Below, piece after piece: positions 26,719 to 35,277 of a stretch of DNA of 64,000 nt (position 1 is the stretch's first letter; the number at the start of each line of letters is the position of its first letter). The notes beneath the pieces were generated by a model that made no database searches, was not told where the DNA came from, and worked only from the letters and a program-made list of their open reading frames with translations. The position numbers were made by a program, and so were the translations under genes. This stretch comes from JBDOQU01 sp039839375 (GTDB lineage Bacteria; Pseudomonadota; Alphaproteobacteria; DSM-16000; Inquilinaceae): the NCBI RefSeq assembly GCF_039839375.1, contig NZ_JBDOQU010000010.1:88680-152679 (forward strand). Reading direction: 5' to 3'.

Positions 26719-27642
26719 ATGACCGTCATGTGCCGATTCCCAATTCCCGTCCTCGCTGCGGCGGCCCTTCTCCTGAACGTCGCGGGCGCGGCCGCCCAGG
26801 AGGAGCCGCTTTTCCGCTTCGGGCTGGTCGCGGACCCGCAATACGCGCCCGTGCCGCCGAAGGGCACCCGCTACTATGGCAACAGCCTGTGGAAGCTTTC
26901 CGAAGCAGTGGAGGATTTCAACGGGCGCGATCTGGAGTTCGTCATCACCGTCGGCGACGTCATCGACCGTCATTTCGAGAGCTTCGATCATCTGCTGCCG
27001 ATCTATGGCCGGCTGGAGCATCCGGCCTATTTCGCGCTGGGCAACCATGATTTCGACGTGGCGGCGGACTATCTGGCCTCCGTCCCCGACCGGCTGGGGC
27101 TGGAGGCGCGCTATTACGATTTCGAGCATGAGAGCTGGCGGTTCATCGTGCTGGACGGCAACGACCTCAGCCTGTTCGCCAATCCGGAGAGAACCGAGCG
27201 TCACGCGGCGTCGGTCGCGATGCTGGACGCGCTGACGGCGCAGGGCGCCGTCAACGCCAAGCGCTGGAACGGCGGGCTGGGAGAGGAGCAGCTCCGCTGG
27301 CTGGAAGATCGGCTGGAAGCCAGCCGCGCCGCCGGGGAGCGGGTGATCGTGCTGGGGCACTATCCGCTCTATCCGGAAGACCAGCACAATCTCTGGAACG
27401 CCGAGGCGGTGACCGAACTCCTGGGCCGGTTCGACAATGTCGCGGCCTATCTCAACGGCCACAACCATGCCGGCGGCTATGGCGAGCTGGACGGCGTCCA
27501 CTACGTCACCTTCCAGGGCATGGTCGAGACGGCGACGGAGAATGCCTACGCGGTCGTGGATGTCCATGCCGACAGGCTGGAGATCGACGGCGAGGGCCGG
27601 GAGGAGGACCGGACGCTGCCGCTGCCGGCGGCGATCAACTGA
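26719..27642 (+). CDS. exported calcineurin-like metallophosphoesterase (ADPRibase-Mn-like)
   Basis: 307 aa. An N-terminal signal peptide (cleaved near AAAQ, residue 28) is followed by the metallophosphoesterase motifs ADPQY, GDVID, LGNHDFD, GHYPLYP and NGHNHAGGY. The pattern DPQYAPVPPKGTRYYGNS resembles Mn2+-dependent ADP-ribose/CDP-alcohol diphosphatases. A periplasmic nucleotide or phosphodiester hydrolase is likely; the substrate is inferred, not shown. Confidence 0.82.
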   Translation: MTVMCRFPIPVLAAAALLLNVAGAAAQEEPLFRFGLVADPQYAPVPPKGTRYYGNSLWKLSEAVEDFNGRDLEFVITVGDVIDRHFESFDHLLPIYGRLEHPAYFALGNHDFDVAADYLASVPDRLGLEARYYDFEHESWRFIVLDGNDLSLFANPERTERHAASVAMLDALTAQGAVNAKRWNGGLGEEQLRWLEDRLEASRAAGERVIVLGHYPLYPEDQHNLWNAEAVTELLGRFDNVAAYLNGHNHAGGYGELDGVHYVTFQGMVETATENAYAVVDVHADRLEIDGEGREEDRTLPLPAAIN

Positions 27643-27686
27643 CATTTTCGGAAATCAAGGAAGGGCTGATATTTTCTTGCGCTACA

Positions 27687-27698
27687 TAAGCGCGCTTA
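27687..27698 (+). promoter_or_regulatory. candidate operator of the marR-like gene
   Basis: Perfect 12-bp palindrome TAAGCGCGCTTA. It lies between a TTGCGC (27678-27683, possible -35) and a TATGGT (27701-27706, possible -10), about 70 nt upstream of the MarR-type gene. This is where an autorepressor site would be expected. The promoter elements are weak matches. Confidence 0.45.
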
Positions 27699-27769
27699 AG
27701 TATGGTTGAGTCTCCTGCCTCCCACGGCGGGCATGTCGTCAGCGATGTGAAGTCTCACCAGACGAGAGC

Positions 27770-28258
27770 GTGGAATTGGATCGTCGCAAAGAGATCGACT
27801 GGCCGACCCTCACGGCCACCCTCCGTCCCGAAAACAGTCCGGGCTTCCTTCTCTGGCAAGTGACCAACCTCTGGCAGCGGCGGCTGAGGGCGCGGCTGGA
27901 AGGGGTCGGGCTGACCCATGTGCAGTTCGTCCTGCTGGCCGGGCTGGCTTGGCTGGAGGGGCGGGAGGGGTCCGTCAGCCAATCGCGCCTGGCGCAGTTC
28001 TGCCGGACCGACGCCATGATGACCAGCCAGGTGGTCCGTGCGCTGGAGGGCGCGGGGCTGGTCCGGCGATCGGCGAACGCGAAGGACGGGCGGGCCAAGG
28101 CGCTGGGCGTCACCGACGCCGGGGCCGACGTGCTGAACAAGGCCATGCCGGCCGTGCTGGAAACCGATTCCGCTTTCTTCGGCACGCTGGGCGGTGGCGG
28201 ACAGGCCGACCTGGTTCAGGCGCTGCGCCGGCTGTGGCAGGCGCAGGAAGCGAACTGA
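27770..28258 (+). CDS. MarR-family transcriptional regulator
   Basis: 162 aa, GTG start. A winged helix-turn-helix domain (about residues 50-130) contains LTHVQFVLLAGLAWLEG, SQSRLAQFCRTDAMMTSQVVRALEGAGLVRRS and KDGRAKALGVTDAG, the usual MarR recognition helix and wing. The N-terminal segment with FLLWQVTNLWQRRLRARLE is the dimerisation part. It probably represses its own promoter; other targets are unknown. It converges with hisS with only 4 nt between stops. Confidence 0.88.
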   Translation: MELDRRKEIDWPTLTATLRPENSPGFLLWQVTNLWQRRLRARLEGVGLTHVQFVLLAGLAWLEGREGSVSQSRLAQFCRTDAMMTSQVVRALEGAGLVRRSANAKDGRAKALGVTDAGADVLNKAMPAVLETDSAFFGTLGGGGQADLVQALRRLWQAQEAN

Positions 28259-28262
28259 TCCC

Positions 28263-29618
28263 TCAGCCTTCCTCGGAAGCGATCAGCGCCTTCAGGGTCG
28301 TGGGCAGGTCCGCCTGCCGCACGCGGTCCTGGGTGCCGGCGCGCAGATTCTTGACCAGCGCCACGCCTTCGGAGAACTCGTCGTCCCCGATGATGATCGC
28401 CGCGGGGAAGCCCTTCTTGTCGGCGTATTTCAACTGGTCGCCCAGCTTCTTCCGCTCGGTATAGACCTCGATGTTCAGCCCGGCCGCCCGCAGTGTGGAG
28501 GCGATGGCGAGGTAGCGGTCCAGATGCGCGCGATCCATCACCGTGACCAGCGCGGCGGCCGGCGTCTGGCCGGCGGGTTTCAGCAGCCCCGCATCGAACA
28601 GCCGCGACAGCAACCGGGTCAGCCCGATGGAGATGCCGACGCCGGGCAGCTTCTGGCGGGTGTAGTTCGACGCCAGATCGTCATAGCGGCCGCCGGAGCA
28701 GATCGACCCGACCTCCGGATGGTCGACAAGCTGCGTCTCATAGACCGTGCCGGTATAGTAATCGAGCCCGCGGGCGATGGTGAGATCGATCCGCCAGCAG
28801 TCCTGCGACACGCCCAGCGCCTTAAGCCCGGCGGAGACTTCTTCCAAGTCCGCCAGCCCGTCCGCCAGCAAGCCGCTGTCTCCCGCGATCGGTTTCAGCG
28901 CCTCCAGGTCGGCCTCTCCCGTCAGCGCATCCAGCAGCGCGCCGGCCTTGCCGGGCTCCATGCCGGCCTGGGCCGCCAGTTCGCGGGCGACGGCGTCGCG
29001 CCCGATCTTCTCAAGACTGTCGACGGCGCGCAGCCCGTCCGCATAGCGCGCCGCCGCGACACCATAATGCTCTAGCAGGCCCTGCAGGACCTTCCGGTTG
29101 TTGATCCGGATGACGAACCGGCCGATGCCGATCCGGCTGAAGATGGCGTGGATGACGCACGGGATCTCCGCGTCGTTCAGCGCGCTTAGAGAGTTGTTGC
29201 CGACGATATCGATGTCGCACTGGTGGAATTCGCGGAAGCGACCGGCCTGGGGCCGTTCCCCGCGCCAGACCTTCTGGATCTGGTAGCGCCGGAAGGGGAA
29301 GGTCAGCTTGCCGAAATGCTGCGCGACATAGCGGGCCAGCGGCACCGTCAGGTCGAAATGCAGCGCCATCTCGGTCGAGGGGTCCTCGCCCTCTCCGGCG
29401 GCGAGGCGGGAAAGCGCGTAGATCTCCTTCTCCACCACGCCCTTGGCGGACAGGACCTCCTTGCGCTCCACGGCCGGCGTCTCGATCGGCGTGAAGCCGT
29501 AGCGCTCGAACTCTTCGCGGATGATCCGCAGCAGCCGCTCCTCGACCAGCTTCTCCTCCGGCAGCCATTCCGGGAAGCCGCTGATCGGCTGGGGCTTGAT
29601 GATCGGATTGTCGCTCAA
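28263..29618 (-). CDS. hisS: histidine--tRNA ligase
   Basis: 451 aa class II synthetase that charges tRNA-His. Motif 1 lies in the N-terminal part, and motif 2 reads YQIQKVWRGERPQAGRFREF. The histidine-specific signature is RGLDYYTGTVYE, and motif 3 is GISIGLTRLLSRLF. An anticodon-binding domain follows from about residue 350. The motif 2 loop differs from the Caulobacter-like HisRS form and resembles the more general one. Confidence 0.93.
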   Translation of the reverse strand: MSDNPIIKPQPISGFPEWLPEEKLVEERLLRIIREEFERYGFTPIETPAVERKEVLSAKGVVEKEIYALSRLAAGEGEDPSTEMALHFDLTVPLARYVAQHFGKLTFPFRRYQIQKVWRGERPQAGRFREFHQCDIDIVGNNSLSALNDAEIPCVIHAIFSRIGIGRFVIRINNRKVLQGLLEHYGVAAARYADGLRAVDSLEKIGRDAVARELAAQAGMEPGKAGALLDALTGEADLEALKPIAGDSGLLADGLADLEEVSAGLKALGVSQDCWRIDLTIARGLDYYTGTVYETQLVDHPEVGSICSGGRYDDLASNYTRQKLPGVGISIGLTRLLSRLFDAGLLKPAGQTPAAALVTVMDRAHLDRYLAIASTLRAAGLNIEVYTERKKLGDQLKYADKKGFPAAIIIGDDEFSEGVALVKNLRAGTQDRVRQADLPTTLKALIASEEG

Positions 29619-29731
29619 GGTCGATGTCCCGGTTTGAGGGGAGAAGCTGGGGAGGGAGTTTCCGTTTAGGGAGATTGCCCTGTCCGCGCAACCTCCGGCA
29701 CACTCGGCGGCCTGGAATCGGGGAGAGATTC

Positions 29732-30598
29732 ATGACTGACGAGCTGCGCCGGGAATTCATAGAGACGGATGCCGGCCCCATCCATGTGGTGGTCGCGGGC
29801 GAGGGGCCGCCGTTGCTGATGCTGCACGGCTATCCGCAGACCCATGTGATGTGGTTCAAGATCGCCCCGGCGCTGGCGGAACGGTTCACCGTCGTCATGC
29901 CGGACCTGCGCGGCTATGGCGACAGCGCCAAGCCGCCCGGCGGCCCCGACCATGCCGGCTATTCCAAGCGCGCGATGGCCGAGGACCAGGTCCAGGTGAT
30001 GGAGGCGCTGGGATTCGAACGGTTCCGGGTCGTCGGCCATGACCGGGGCGCGCGGGTCGCCCACCGGATGGCGCTAGACCATCCGGAAGCGGTGGAGAAG
30101 CTGGCGCTGCTGGACATCGTGCCGACCCTGACCCTGTTCGACACAGTGAATCAGCCGGTCGCGACGGGCTACTACCACTGGTTCTTCCTGATCCAGTCGG
30201 GCGGGCTGCCGGAAAGGCTGATCGGCCAGGACCCGGAATTCTACCTCCGCCACAAGCTGTCGCACTGGTCGGCGGACGGCGGCGCCTTCACCGAACAGGC
30301 GATGGCGGAATATCTCCGCTGCTTCTCCAACCCCGAGACGATCCGCGCCTCCTGCGAGGATTACCGCGCGGCCGCCAGCATCGATCTGGAGCATGACCGG
30401 GCGGATGGCGACAGCCGCATCGCCTGCCCGACATTGGTCTTGTGGGGCGAGAAGGGGCTGATGGGCCGGCAGTACGACGTGCTGTCGACATGGCGGGACA
30501 AGGCCGACGACCTGCGCGGGCACGCCATCGATTGCGGGCACTTCCTGGCGGAGGAGAAGCCCGAGGAAACGTATGCCGCGCTGGAGGATTTCCTGTGA
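29732..30598 (+). CDS. alpha/beta hydrolase, fluoroacetate/haloacetate dehalogenase-like
   Basis: 288 aa from ATG at 29732 (GGGAGAG upstream). The fold motifs are HGYPQTH and VGHDRGAR. The residues known for Burkholderia FAcD line up at nearly the same numbers: nucleophile D104, R105 and R108 (carboxylate binding), D128, H149 and W150 (halide site), Y211, and H270 in CGHFLAEE. This supports hydrolytic cleavage of haloacetates rather than a generic esterase. The next gene begins within its stop codon. Confidence 0.8.
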   Translation: MTDELRREFIETDAGPIHVVVAGEGPPLLMLHGYPQTHVMWFKIAPALAERFTVVMPDLRGYGDSAKPPGGPDHAGYSKRAMAEDQVQVMEALGFERFRVVGHDRGARVAHRMALDHPEAVEKLALLDIVPTLTLFDTVNQPVATGYYHWFFLIQSGGLPERLIGQDPEFYLRHKLSHWSADGGAFTEQAMAEYLRCFSNPETIRASCEDYRAAASIDLEHDRADGDSRIACPTLVLWGEKGLMGRQYDVLSTWRDKADDLRGHAIDCGHFLAEEKPEETYAALEDFL

Positions 30599-31422
30599 CC
30601 GACATCATGGATGATTCGGACCGCTATATCGACGCCAACCGTATGGCGTGGAACGAGGCCGAGCCTCACCATCGCCGGCATCCGCAATATGCGCGGCTGC
30701 TGGAGAGCTTCGCCGCTCCCGGCTATTCCTGCCTGGACGCGACGCTGACGGGCGCGCTCGCCGATCTGGGAGTCCGGGGGAAAAGCGTGGCGCAGATCTG
30801 CTGCAACAACGGCCGTGAGCTCCTGTCGGTCGGGAATATGGGCGCGGCGCGATGCGTCGGGTTCGACCAGTCGGCGGGGTTTCTGGCCCAGGGGCGGGAA
30901 CTCGCGCGGGCGGCGGGGATCGACGCTCGTTTCGTGGAAACCGATGTCCACGACATCCCGCGCGAATTCGACGGCGTCTTCGACATCGCCCTCATCACCA
31001 TCGGCGTGTTCGGCTGGATGCCGGACCTCCGGCGCTTCCTGGAGACGCCGGCGCGGCTGCTGCGGCCGGGCGGGCATCTGGTGATCTATGAGGAACACCC
31101 GATCCTGAACATGGTCGGCGACGAGGAGACGGACAAGGAAGACCGCTCCGTGCCCGCTCCGCTAAGGCACAGCTATTTCCGGACGGAGCCGTTCGAGGAC
31201 AAAACAGGCCTGGATTACTGGAGCGGCCAACCCTATGACGCCCCGCCGCACTACTGGTTCCCCCACACGCTGGGCGCTGTCGTGACGGGCGTCCTCGACC
31301 AGGACCTGCGCCTCCGCCGCCTGGAGGAATTCGCCCACGACATCTCCGAAAAAATATGGCTGGCCCACCGCGCGGCGCAACTGCCGCTCAGCTACCTGCT
31401 GGTGGCGGAGAAGGAGGGGTAA
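30595..31422 (+). CDS. SAM-dependent methyltransferase (class I)
   Basis: 275 aa from GTG at 30595, which overlaps the hydrolase TGA (GTGA); an ATG at 30607 is also possible. Motif I appears as AQICCNNGRELLSVG with GFDQSAGFL for the adenosine acid, followed by DIALITIGVFGWMPDL and LLRPGGHLVIYEEHP. The C-terminal part (LDYWSGQPYDAPPHYWFPHTLG) may form the substrate pocket. The substrate is unknown. Its stop abuts family C repeat copy 1. Confidence 0.8.
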   Translation: MTDIMDDSDRYIDANRMAWNEAEPHHRRHPQYARLLESFAAPGYSCLDATLTGALADLGVRGKSVAQICCNNGRELLSVGNMGAARCVGFDQSAGFLAQGRELARAAGIDARFVETDVHDIPREFDGVFDIALITIGVFGWMPDLRRFLETPARLLRPGGHLVIYEEHPILNMVGDEETDKEDRSVPAPLRHSYFRTEPFEDKTGLDYWSGQPYDAPPHYWFPHTLGAVVTGVLDQDLRLRRLEEFAHDISEKIWLAHRAAQLPLSYLLVAEKEG

Positions 31423-31524
31423 CCCCTCACCCTCCCGGCTTTCGCCGGGCCCCTCCCTCTCCCACAAGGGGCGAGGGGAAAGTTGTTAGCCCTCTCCCCT
31501 TGTGGGAGAGGGTTGGGTGAGGGG
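31423..31524. repeat. family C long palindromic repeat, copy 1
   Basis: 102 bp from CCCCTCACCC to GGGTGAGGGG with an inner CCCTCTCCC/GGGAGAGGG pair, so the whole can fold into a branched hairpin on either strand. It begins right after the methyltransferase stop and contains the last codons and the stop of the dehydrogenase on the other strand. It may act as a bidirectional terminator. Confidence 0.85.
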
Positions 31525-32409
31525 TGTTGGTTCGGCCGCCTGGAACAGCCGTATCAACGCCGAGTGGTCCAGTTCGGCGTCGCCGGATTCGGCGAGGCGT
31601 TCGAAGAGCTGGCGGTTGAGGGTGAGGGCGGGGAGATCAAGGCCGAGGGAGGCGGCGAGCTTCTCCGCCTGGACCAGGTCCTTCAATTGGGTGCGGACCT
31701 TGCCGCCGGGCTGGAACTGCCCGTCGATCATGCGCTGGCCGTGGACCTCCATGATCCGGCTCCAGGCAAAGCCGCCATCCAGCGCCTCCCGCACGCGGGC
31801 GGGGTCGGCCCCGGCCCGTTTGGCGAGGCTCAGCGCCTCGGCGACCGCGCCGATGGTCAGGCCAACGATCACCTGGTTGGCCGCCTTGGCGATCTGGCCG
31901 GCCCCGACCCGACCGACATGGGTGACGCGTTTCCCCAGCGCGTTCAGCACCGGTAGGGCGCGGGCGAAATCCTCTTCCGAACCGCCGGCCATGATGGTCA
32001 GCGCGGCGTCGCGCGCCCCGATCTCCCCACCCGAGACGGGGGCGTCGACATAGCCGCCGCCGGCTTCGGCGATCCGGGCGGCGAAGGCGCGGGTCGCCGG
32101 CACCTCCGTCGTGCCCATGTCGATGACCAGCGCGCCGGGGCGCAGCCCGGCGATCACCCCGTCCGGGCCGTCCAGCACGGTCTCCACGGCCGGCGTGTCG
32201 CTGACCATCAGGATGATCGTATCTGACTCCTCCGCAACCTCGCGCGGGCTGGCGGCGGGCGTCAGCCCTTCGGCTGCCAGCAGGTCCACCGAAGGCCGGC
32301 TGCGGTTCGCGACCGTGACGCGGGCGCCGGCGCGGTGGAGGTTGAGGGCCATCGGCCGGCCCATGAGGCCGAGGCCGACCATTCCGACGGCGGATTCTGC
32401 GAGCGACAT
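31486..32409 (-). CDS. beta-hydroxyacid dehydrogenase (3-hydroxyisobutyrate/tartronate semialdehyde reductase family)
   Basis: 307 aa. The N-terminal Rossmann motif is VGMVGLGLMGRPMALNL, substrate-binding DAPVSGGEIGARDAALTIMAGG, and the catalytic Lys lies in GAGQIAKAANQVIVG. These are the family signatures, with NAD(P)H-dependent reduction or oxidation of a 3-hydroxyacid. The substrate is not determined. The last dozen residues (PLTQPSPTRGEG) and the stop codon are encoded by family C repeat copy 1, not by family sequence. Confidence 0.9.
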   Translation of the reverse strand: MSLAESAVGMVGLGLMGRPMALNLHRAGARVTVANRSRPSVDLLAAEGLTPAASPREVAEESDTIILMVSDTPAVETVLDGPDGVIAGLRPGALVIDMGTTEVPATRAFAARIAEAGGGYVDAPVSGGEIGARDAALTIMAGGSEEDFARALPVLNALGKRVTHVGRVGAGQIAKAANQVIVGLTIGAVAEALSLAKRAGADPARVREALDGGFAWSRIMEVHGQRMIDGQFQPGGKVRTQLKDLVQAEKLAASLGLDLPALTLNRQLFERLAESGDAELDHSALIRLFQAAEPTPLTQPSPTRGEG

Positions 32410-32420
32410 GGCGGGCCGTC

Positions 32421-32828
32421 CTATTCCAGCGTCATGTGGCGGGCGCGAGCCCCGCGCTCGATCGCCGCGGCGGAAAGCCGATCGATATCCAGGGAGTGGC
32501 GGATCATCTCCAGCAGCCGAAGCTCCTCCTGGCTGGCGGTCGCGTCGGACGCCACCACGTCGCAGGCGATGGCGTAGGCGGTTTCCCGCAGATGGTCCGG
32601 CAACGCCCGGTCGATGATGTCGAGCGCGCGGTCGAGTCCTTCCTCCTCCTCCAGGAGGGAGATCGTCTCCTCGGTCAGCGTCGGCAGTCTGGACCTGTCG
32701 AAGTCGCGGAAGACGGGGAGGAAGCCGATCATCTCCCCCAATGTGTTGATCTCGTTGTCGGTCATCGCGCCATCCGAGGCGGAGACAAGCACCATGGTAT
32801 AGATCAGGGCGCCGCAGGGGTCGGTCAT
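32421..32828 (-). CDS. TerB-like tellurite resistance/DjlA N-terminal domain protein
   Basis: 135 aa, all-helical. It contains LVSASDGAMTDNEINTLGEMIG, with the Asp/Glu pattern typical of TerB, and IACDVVASDATASQEELRLLEMI, the second half of the duplicated TerB fold. The family is metal-associated and its role is unclear outside tellurite clusters. It lies 11 nt upstream of the dehydrogenase on the same strand. Confidence 0.85.
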   Translation of the reverse strand: MTDPCGALIYTMVLVSASDGAMTDNEINTLGEMIGFLPVFRDFDRSRLPTLTEETISLLEEEEGLDRALDIIDRALPDHLRETAYAIACDVVASDATASQEELRLLEMIRHSLDIDRLSAAAIERGARARHMTLE

Positions 32829-32956
32829 GTCTGGTCCTTTTGGGCTTCGGGAGCTTCGACGCCGCCATTTGGCGACCGCCGGGCGTCGAAATCAAGGCAG
32901 TCCGGCGGGCAAGGCCGCTCGACAGGCGGGCGGGCCGGTGGCATAGGACGCCGATC

Positions 32957-33907
32957 ATGTCCGCCATCGTCAATGTCGTCCTGCCCGTCTTCGCCATCAT
33001 CCTTGTCGGCTACCTGTCCGGTAAGGCAAGGCTGCTCGGCCCCGCATCGTCGGAGGCGCTGAACAAGTTCGTCTACTGGATCGCGCTGCCGCCGCTCCTG
33101 TTCCTCGCGATGGCGGCGGCGTCGCTGGACGAGATCCTGCACTGGCCGTTCATCGGCGCCTTCCTGGGCAGCATCCTGGCCGTCTGGGCGCTGGCCGCGC
33201 TGCTGGGTGCGATCGTCCACCGCGCCCGCCCGGCGATCCTGACCATGCAGGGCATGAACGCCAGCTTCTCCAACACCGGCTATATGGGCATCCCGCTCTT
33301 CGTCGCCGCCTTCGGGGAGGCGGGGCTGCCGCCCGCGACCCTGGCAACGGTGATCATGAGCGCGGTGTCGGTCGGGATCGCGGTCGTCTGCCTGGAGCTG
33401 AGCGGATCGGAGCGGCAGGGGCTGGGCCATGCGCTGAAGGATGTCGTTCTCGCGCTGGCGAAGAACCCGCTGGTCGTGTCCTCGATAGCTGGAATCGCCT
33501 GGTCGGAGGCGGGATGGCCGATCCCGACGCCGTTCGTCACGTTGTTCCAGCTTCTGGGCGCGTCGGCCAGCCCGTGCGCGCTGTTCGCCATCGGCCTCTT
33601 CCTCGCCAGCCGGCCGCTGGCGGCGGATCTGGCGGAGGTGACCTGGATCAGCTTCCTGAAGCTGATCTGGCAGCCGCTGATCTGCTGGGCGCTGATCGTC
33701 GCCTTCTTCCCGATGGAGCCGTTCTGGGCGGCGAGCGCCATCCTGCTGGCGGCGCTGCCGACCGGCGCGCTGACCTTCGTCGTCGCCCAGCAGTATGAGG
33801 TCTATGTCGAGCGGACCTCCGCCGTGATCCTCGTCTCCACCATCATCTCTGTCGTGACGCTTTCGGTCCTGCTGGCGATCTACGCGCCCGCCTTCCCGAA
33901 CATCTGA
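32957..33907 (+). CDS. auxin efflux carrier (AEC) family transporter
   Basis: 316 aa from ATG at 32957; the frame is open upstream, but the membrane protein begins with MSAIVNVVLPVFAIILVGYLS (abridged). About ten membrane helices are predicted, with the NTGYMGIPLF motif of the family and a break helix later. AEC members export or import organic anions such as malate. The substrate is unknown. It diverges from the terB-like gene. Confidence 0.85.
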   Translation: MSAIVNVVLPVFAIILVGYLSGKARLLGPASSEALNKFVYWIALPPLLFLAMAAASLDEILHWPFIGAFLGSILAVWALAALLGAIVHRARPAILTMQGMNASFSNTGYMGIPLFVAAFGEAGLPPATLATVIMSAVSVGIAVVCLELSGSERQGLGHALKDVVLALAKNPLVVSSIAGIAWSEAGWPIPTPFVTLFQLLGASASPCALFAIGLFLASRPLAADLAEVTWISFLKLIWQPLICWALIVAFFPMEPFWAASAILLAALPTGALTFVVAQQYEVYVERTSAVILVSTIISVVTLSVLLAIYAPAFPNI

Positions 33908-33980
33908 GGCCACCCAAGCGTTCATTTCGCAGGCGGCGCCGGCTGCTATAGTTCATGAAAGGTCCCGAGTCGGCGCCGCA

Positions 33981-35270
33981 ATGAACGACCAGGGGAGGAA
34001 GGGCATGCGCGAGGAACCGGTGGTGCGTCAGCTTCCGCGACGGGCGATCGCGCTCGTCCTCGCCGGCGGGCGGGGAAGCCGCCTGCACCAGTTGACCGAC
34101 CGGCGGGCGAAGCCGGCGGTCCATTTCGGCGGCAAGTTCCGGATCATCGATTTCGCGCTGTCGAACTGCATCAATTCCGGCTTCCGCCGCATCTACGTCC
34201 TGACCCAGTACAAGTCCCACAGCCTGCTGCGCCATCTCCAGCGCGGCTGGAGCCATTTCCGGGCGGAGATGAACGAGTTCGTGGATCTGCTGCCGGCCCA
34301 GCAGCGGATCGACGAGACGATGTGGTATCGCGGCACGGCCGACGCTGTCCGGCAGAATGTCGACATCTTCAGGGCGGAGGACCCGGACCATGTCATCGTC
34401 CTGGCCGGCGACCATGTCTACAAGATGGATTACGGCGCGATGCTGGAGGACCACGTCACCAGCGGCGCGGAGGTGACGGTCGGCTGCGTCGAGGTTCCGC
34501 GCATGGAAGCGACGGGTTTCGGCGTCATGGCGATGGGCGAGGCGCGGCGGGTGACGGGCTTCCTGGAGAAACCGGCCGATCCGCCGGGGATGCCGGGCAA
34601 GCCCGATGTCGCGCTGGCCAGCATGGGCATCTACATCTTCAACGCCAAATTCCTCTACGAACTGCTCGCACAGGACGCCGCCAGCGGCGAATCGAGCCAC
34701 GATTTCGGCAAGGACATCATTCCCTACCTGGTCGCCAACGGCCACAAGGTGCTGGCCCACAGCCTGACCCAGAGCGGGATCGTCGGCGAGGGACAGACGG
34801 AGCCCTACTGGCGCGACGCCGGCACCATCGACAGCTATTGGGAAGCCAATATCGACCTGACGACGGTGACGCCGGCGCTGGACCTCTATGACGAGATGTG
34901 GCCCGTCTACACCTACCAGGCTCAGCTTCCGCCCGCGAAATTCGTCTGGGACGAGGGCGATCGGAGGGGCGCGGCGCTTGACAGCATCGTCTCGGGCGGC
35001 TGCGTCGTTTCCGGCGGAATCGTCTCCCAATCGCTGCTGTTCAGCCAGGTCAGGGTCAATTCCTACGCCCGGCTGGACGGGGCGGTGGTGCTGCCGCGCA
35101 GCGACATCGGCCGCCATGCCAGGCTGAGCCGCGTCATCGTCGACAGCGGCTGCCAGATTCCCGAAGGCATGGTCGTCGGCGAGGACCCGGAGGAGGATGC
35201 GCGGCGGTTCCACCGGTCTCCGGACGGCGTCGTGCTGATCACCCGCGATATGCTCGAAGCGCTGGACTGA
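33981..35270 (+). CDS. glgC: glucose-1-phosphate adenylyltransferase
   Basis: 429 aa (E. coli GlgC 431). The nucleotide-binding loop is LAGGRGSRLHQLTDRRAKPAVHF and the activator/substrate regions FRIIDFALSNCINSG and GTADAVRQN are present. YWRDAGTIDSYWEAN is the signature of bacterial GlgC, and a left-handed beta-helix C-terminal domain ends the protein. It makes ADP-glucose for glycogen. glgA follows 7 nt after its stop, so the two are one operon. Confidence 0.95.
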   Translation: MNDQGRKGMREEPVVRQLPRRAIALVLAGGRGSRLHQLTDRRAKPAVHFGGKFRIIDFALSNCINSGFRRIYVLTQYKSHSLLRHLQRGWSHFRAEMNEFVDLLPAQQRIDETMWYRGTADAVRQNVDIFRAEDPDHVIVLAGDHVYKMDYGAMLEDHVTSGAEVTVGCVEVPRMEATGFGVMAMGEARRVTGFLEKPADPPGMPGKPDVALASMGIYIFNAKFLYELLAQDAASGESSHDFGKDIIPYLVANGHKVLAHSLTQSGIVGEGQTEPYWRDAGTIDSYWEANIDLTTVTPALDLYDEMWPVYTYQAQLPPAKFVWDEGDRRGAALDSIVSGGCVVSGGIVSQSLLFSQVRVNSYARLDGAVVLPRSDIGRHARLSRVIVDSGCQIPEGMVVGEDPEEDARRFHRSPDGVVLITRDMLEALD

Positions 35271-35277
35271 GCGCCGG

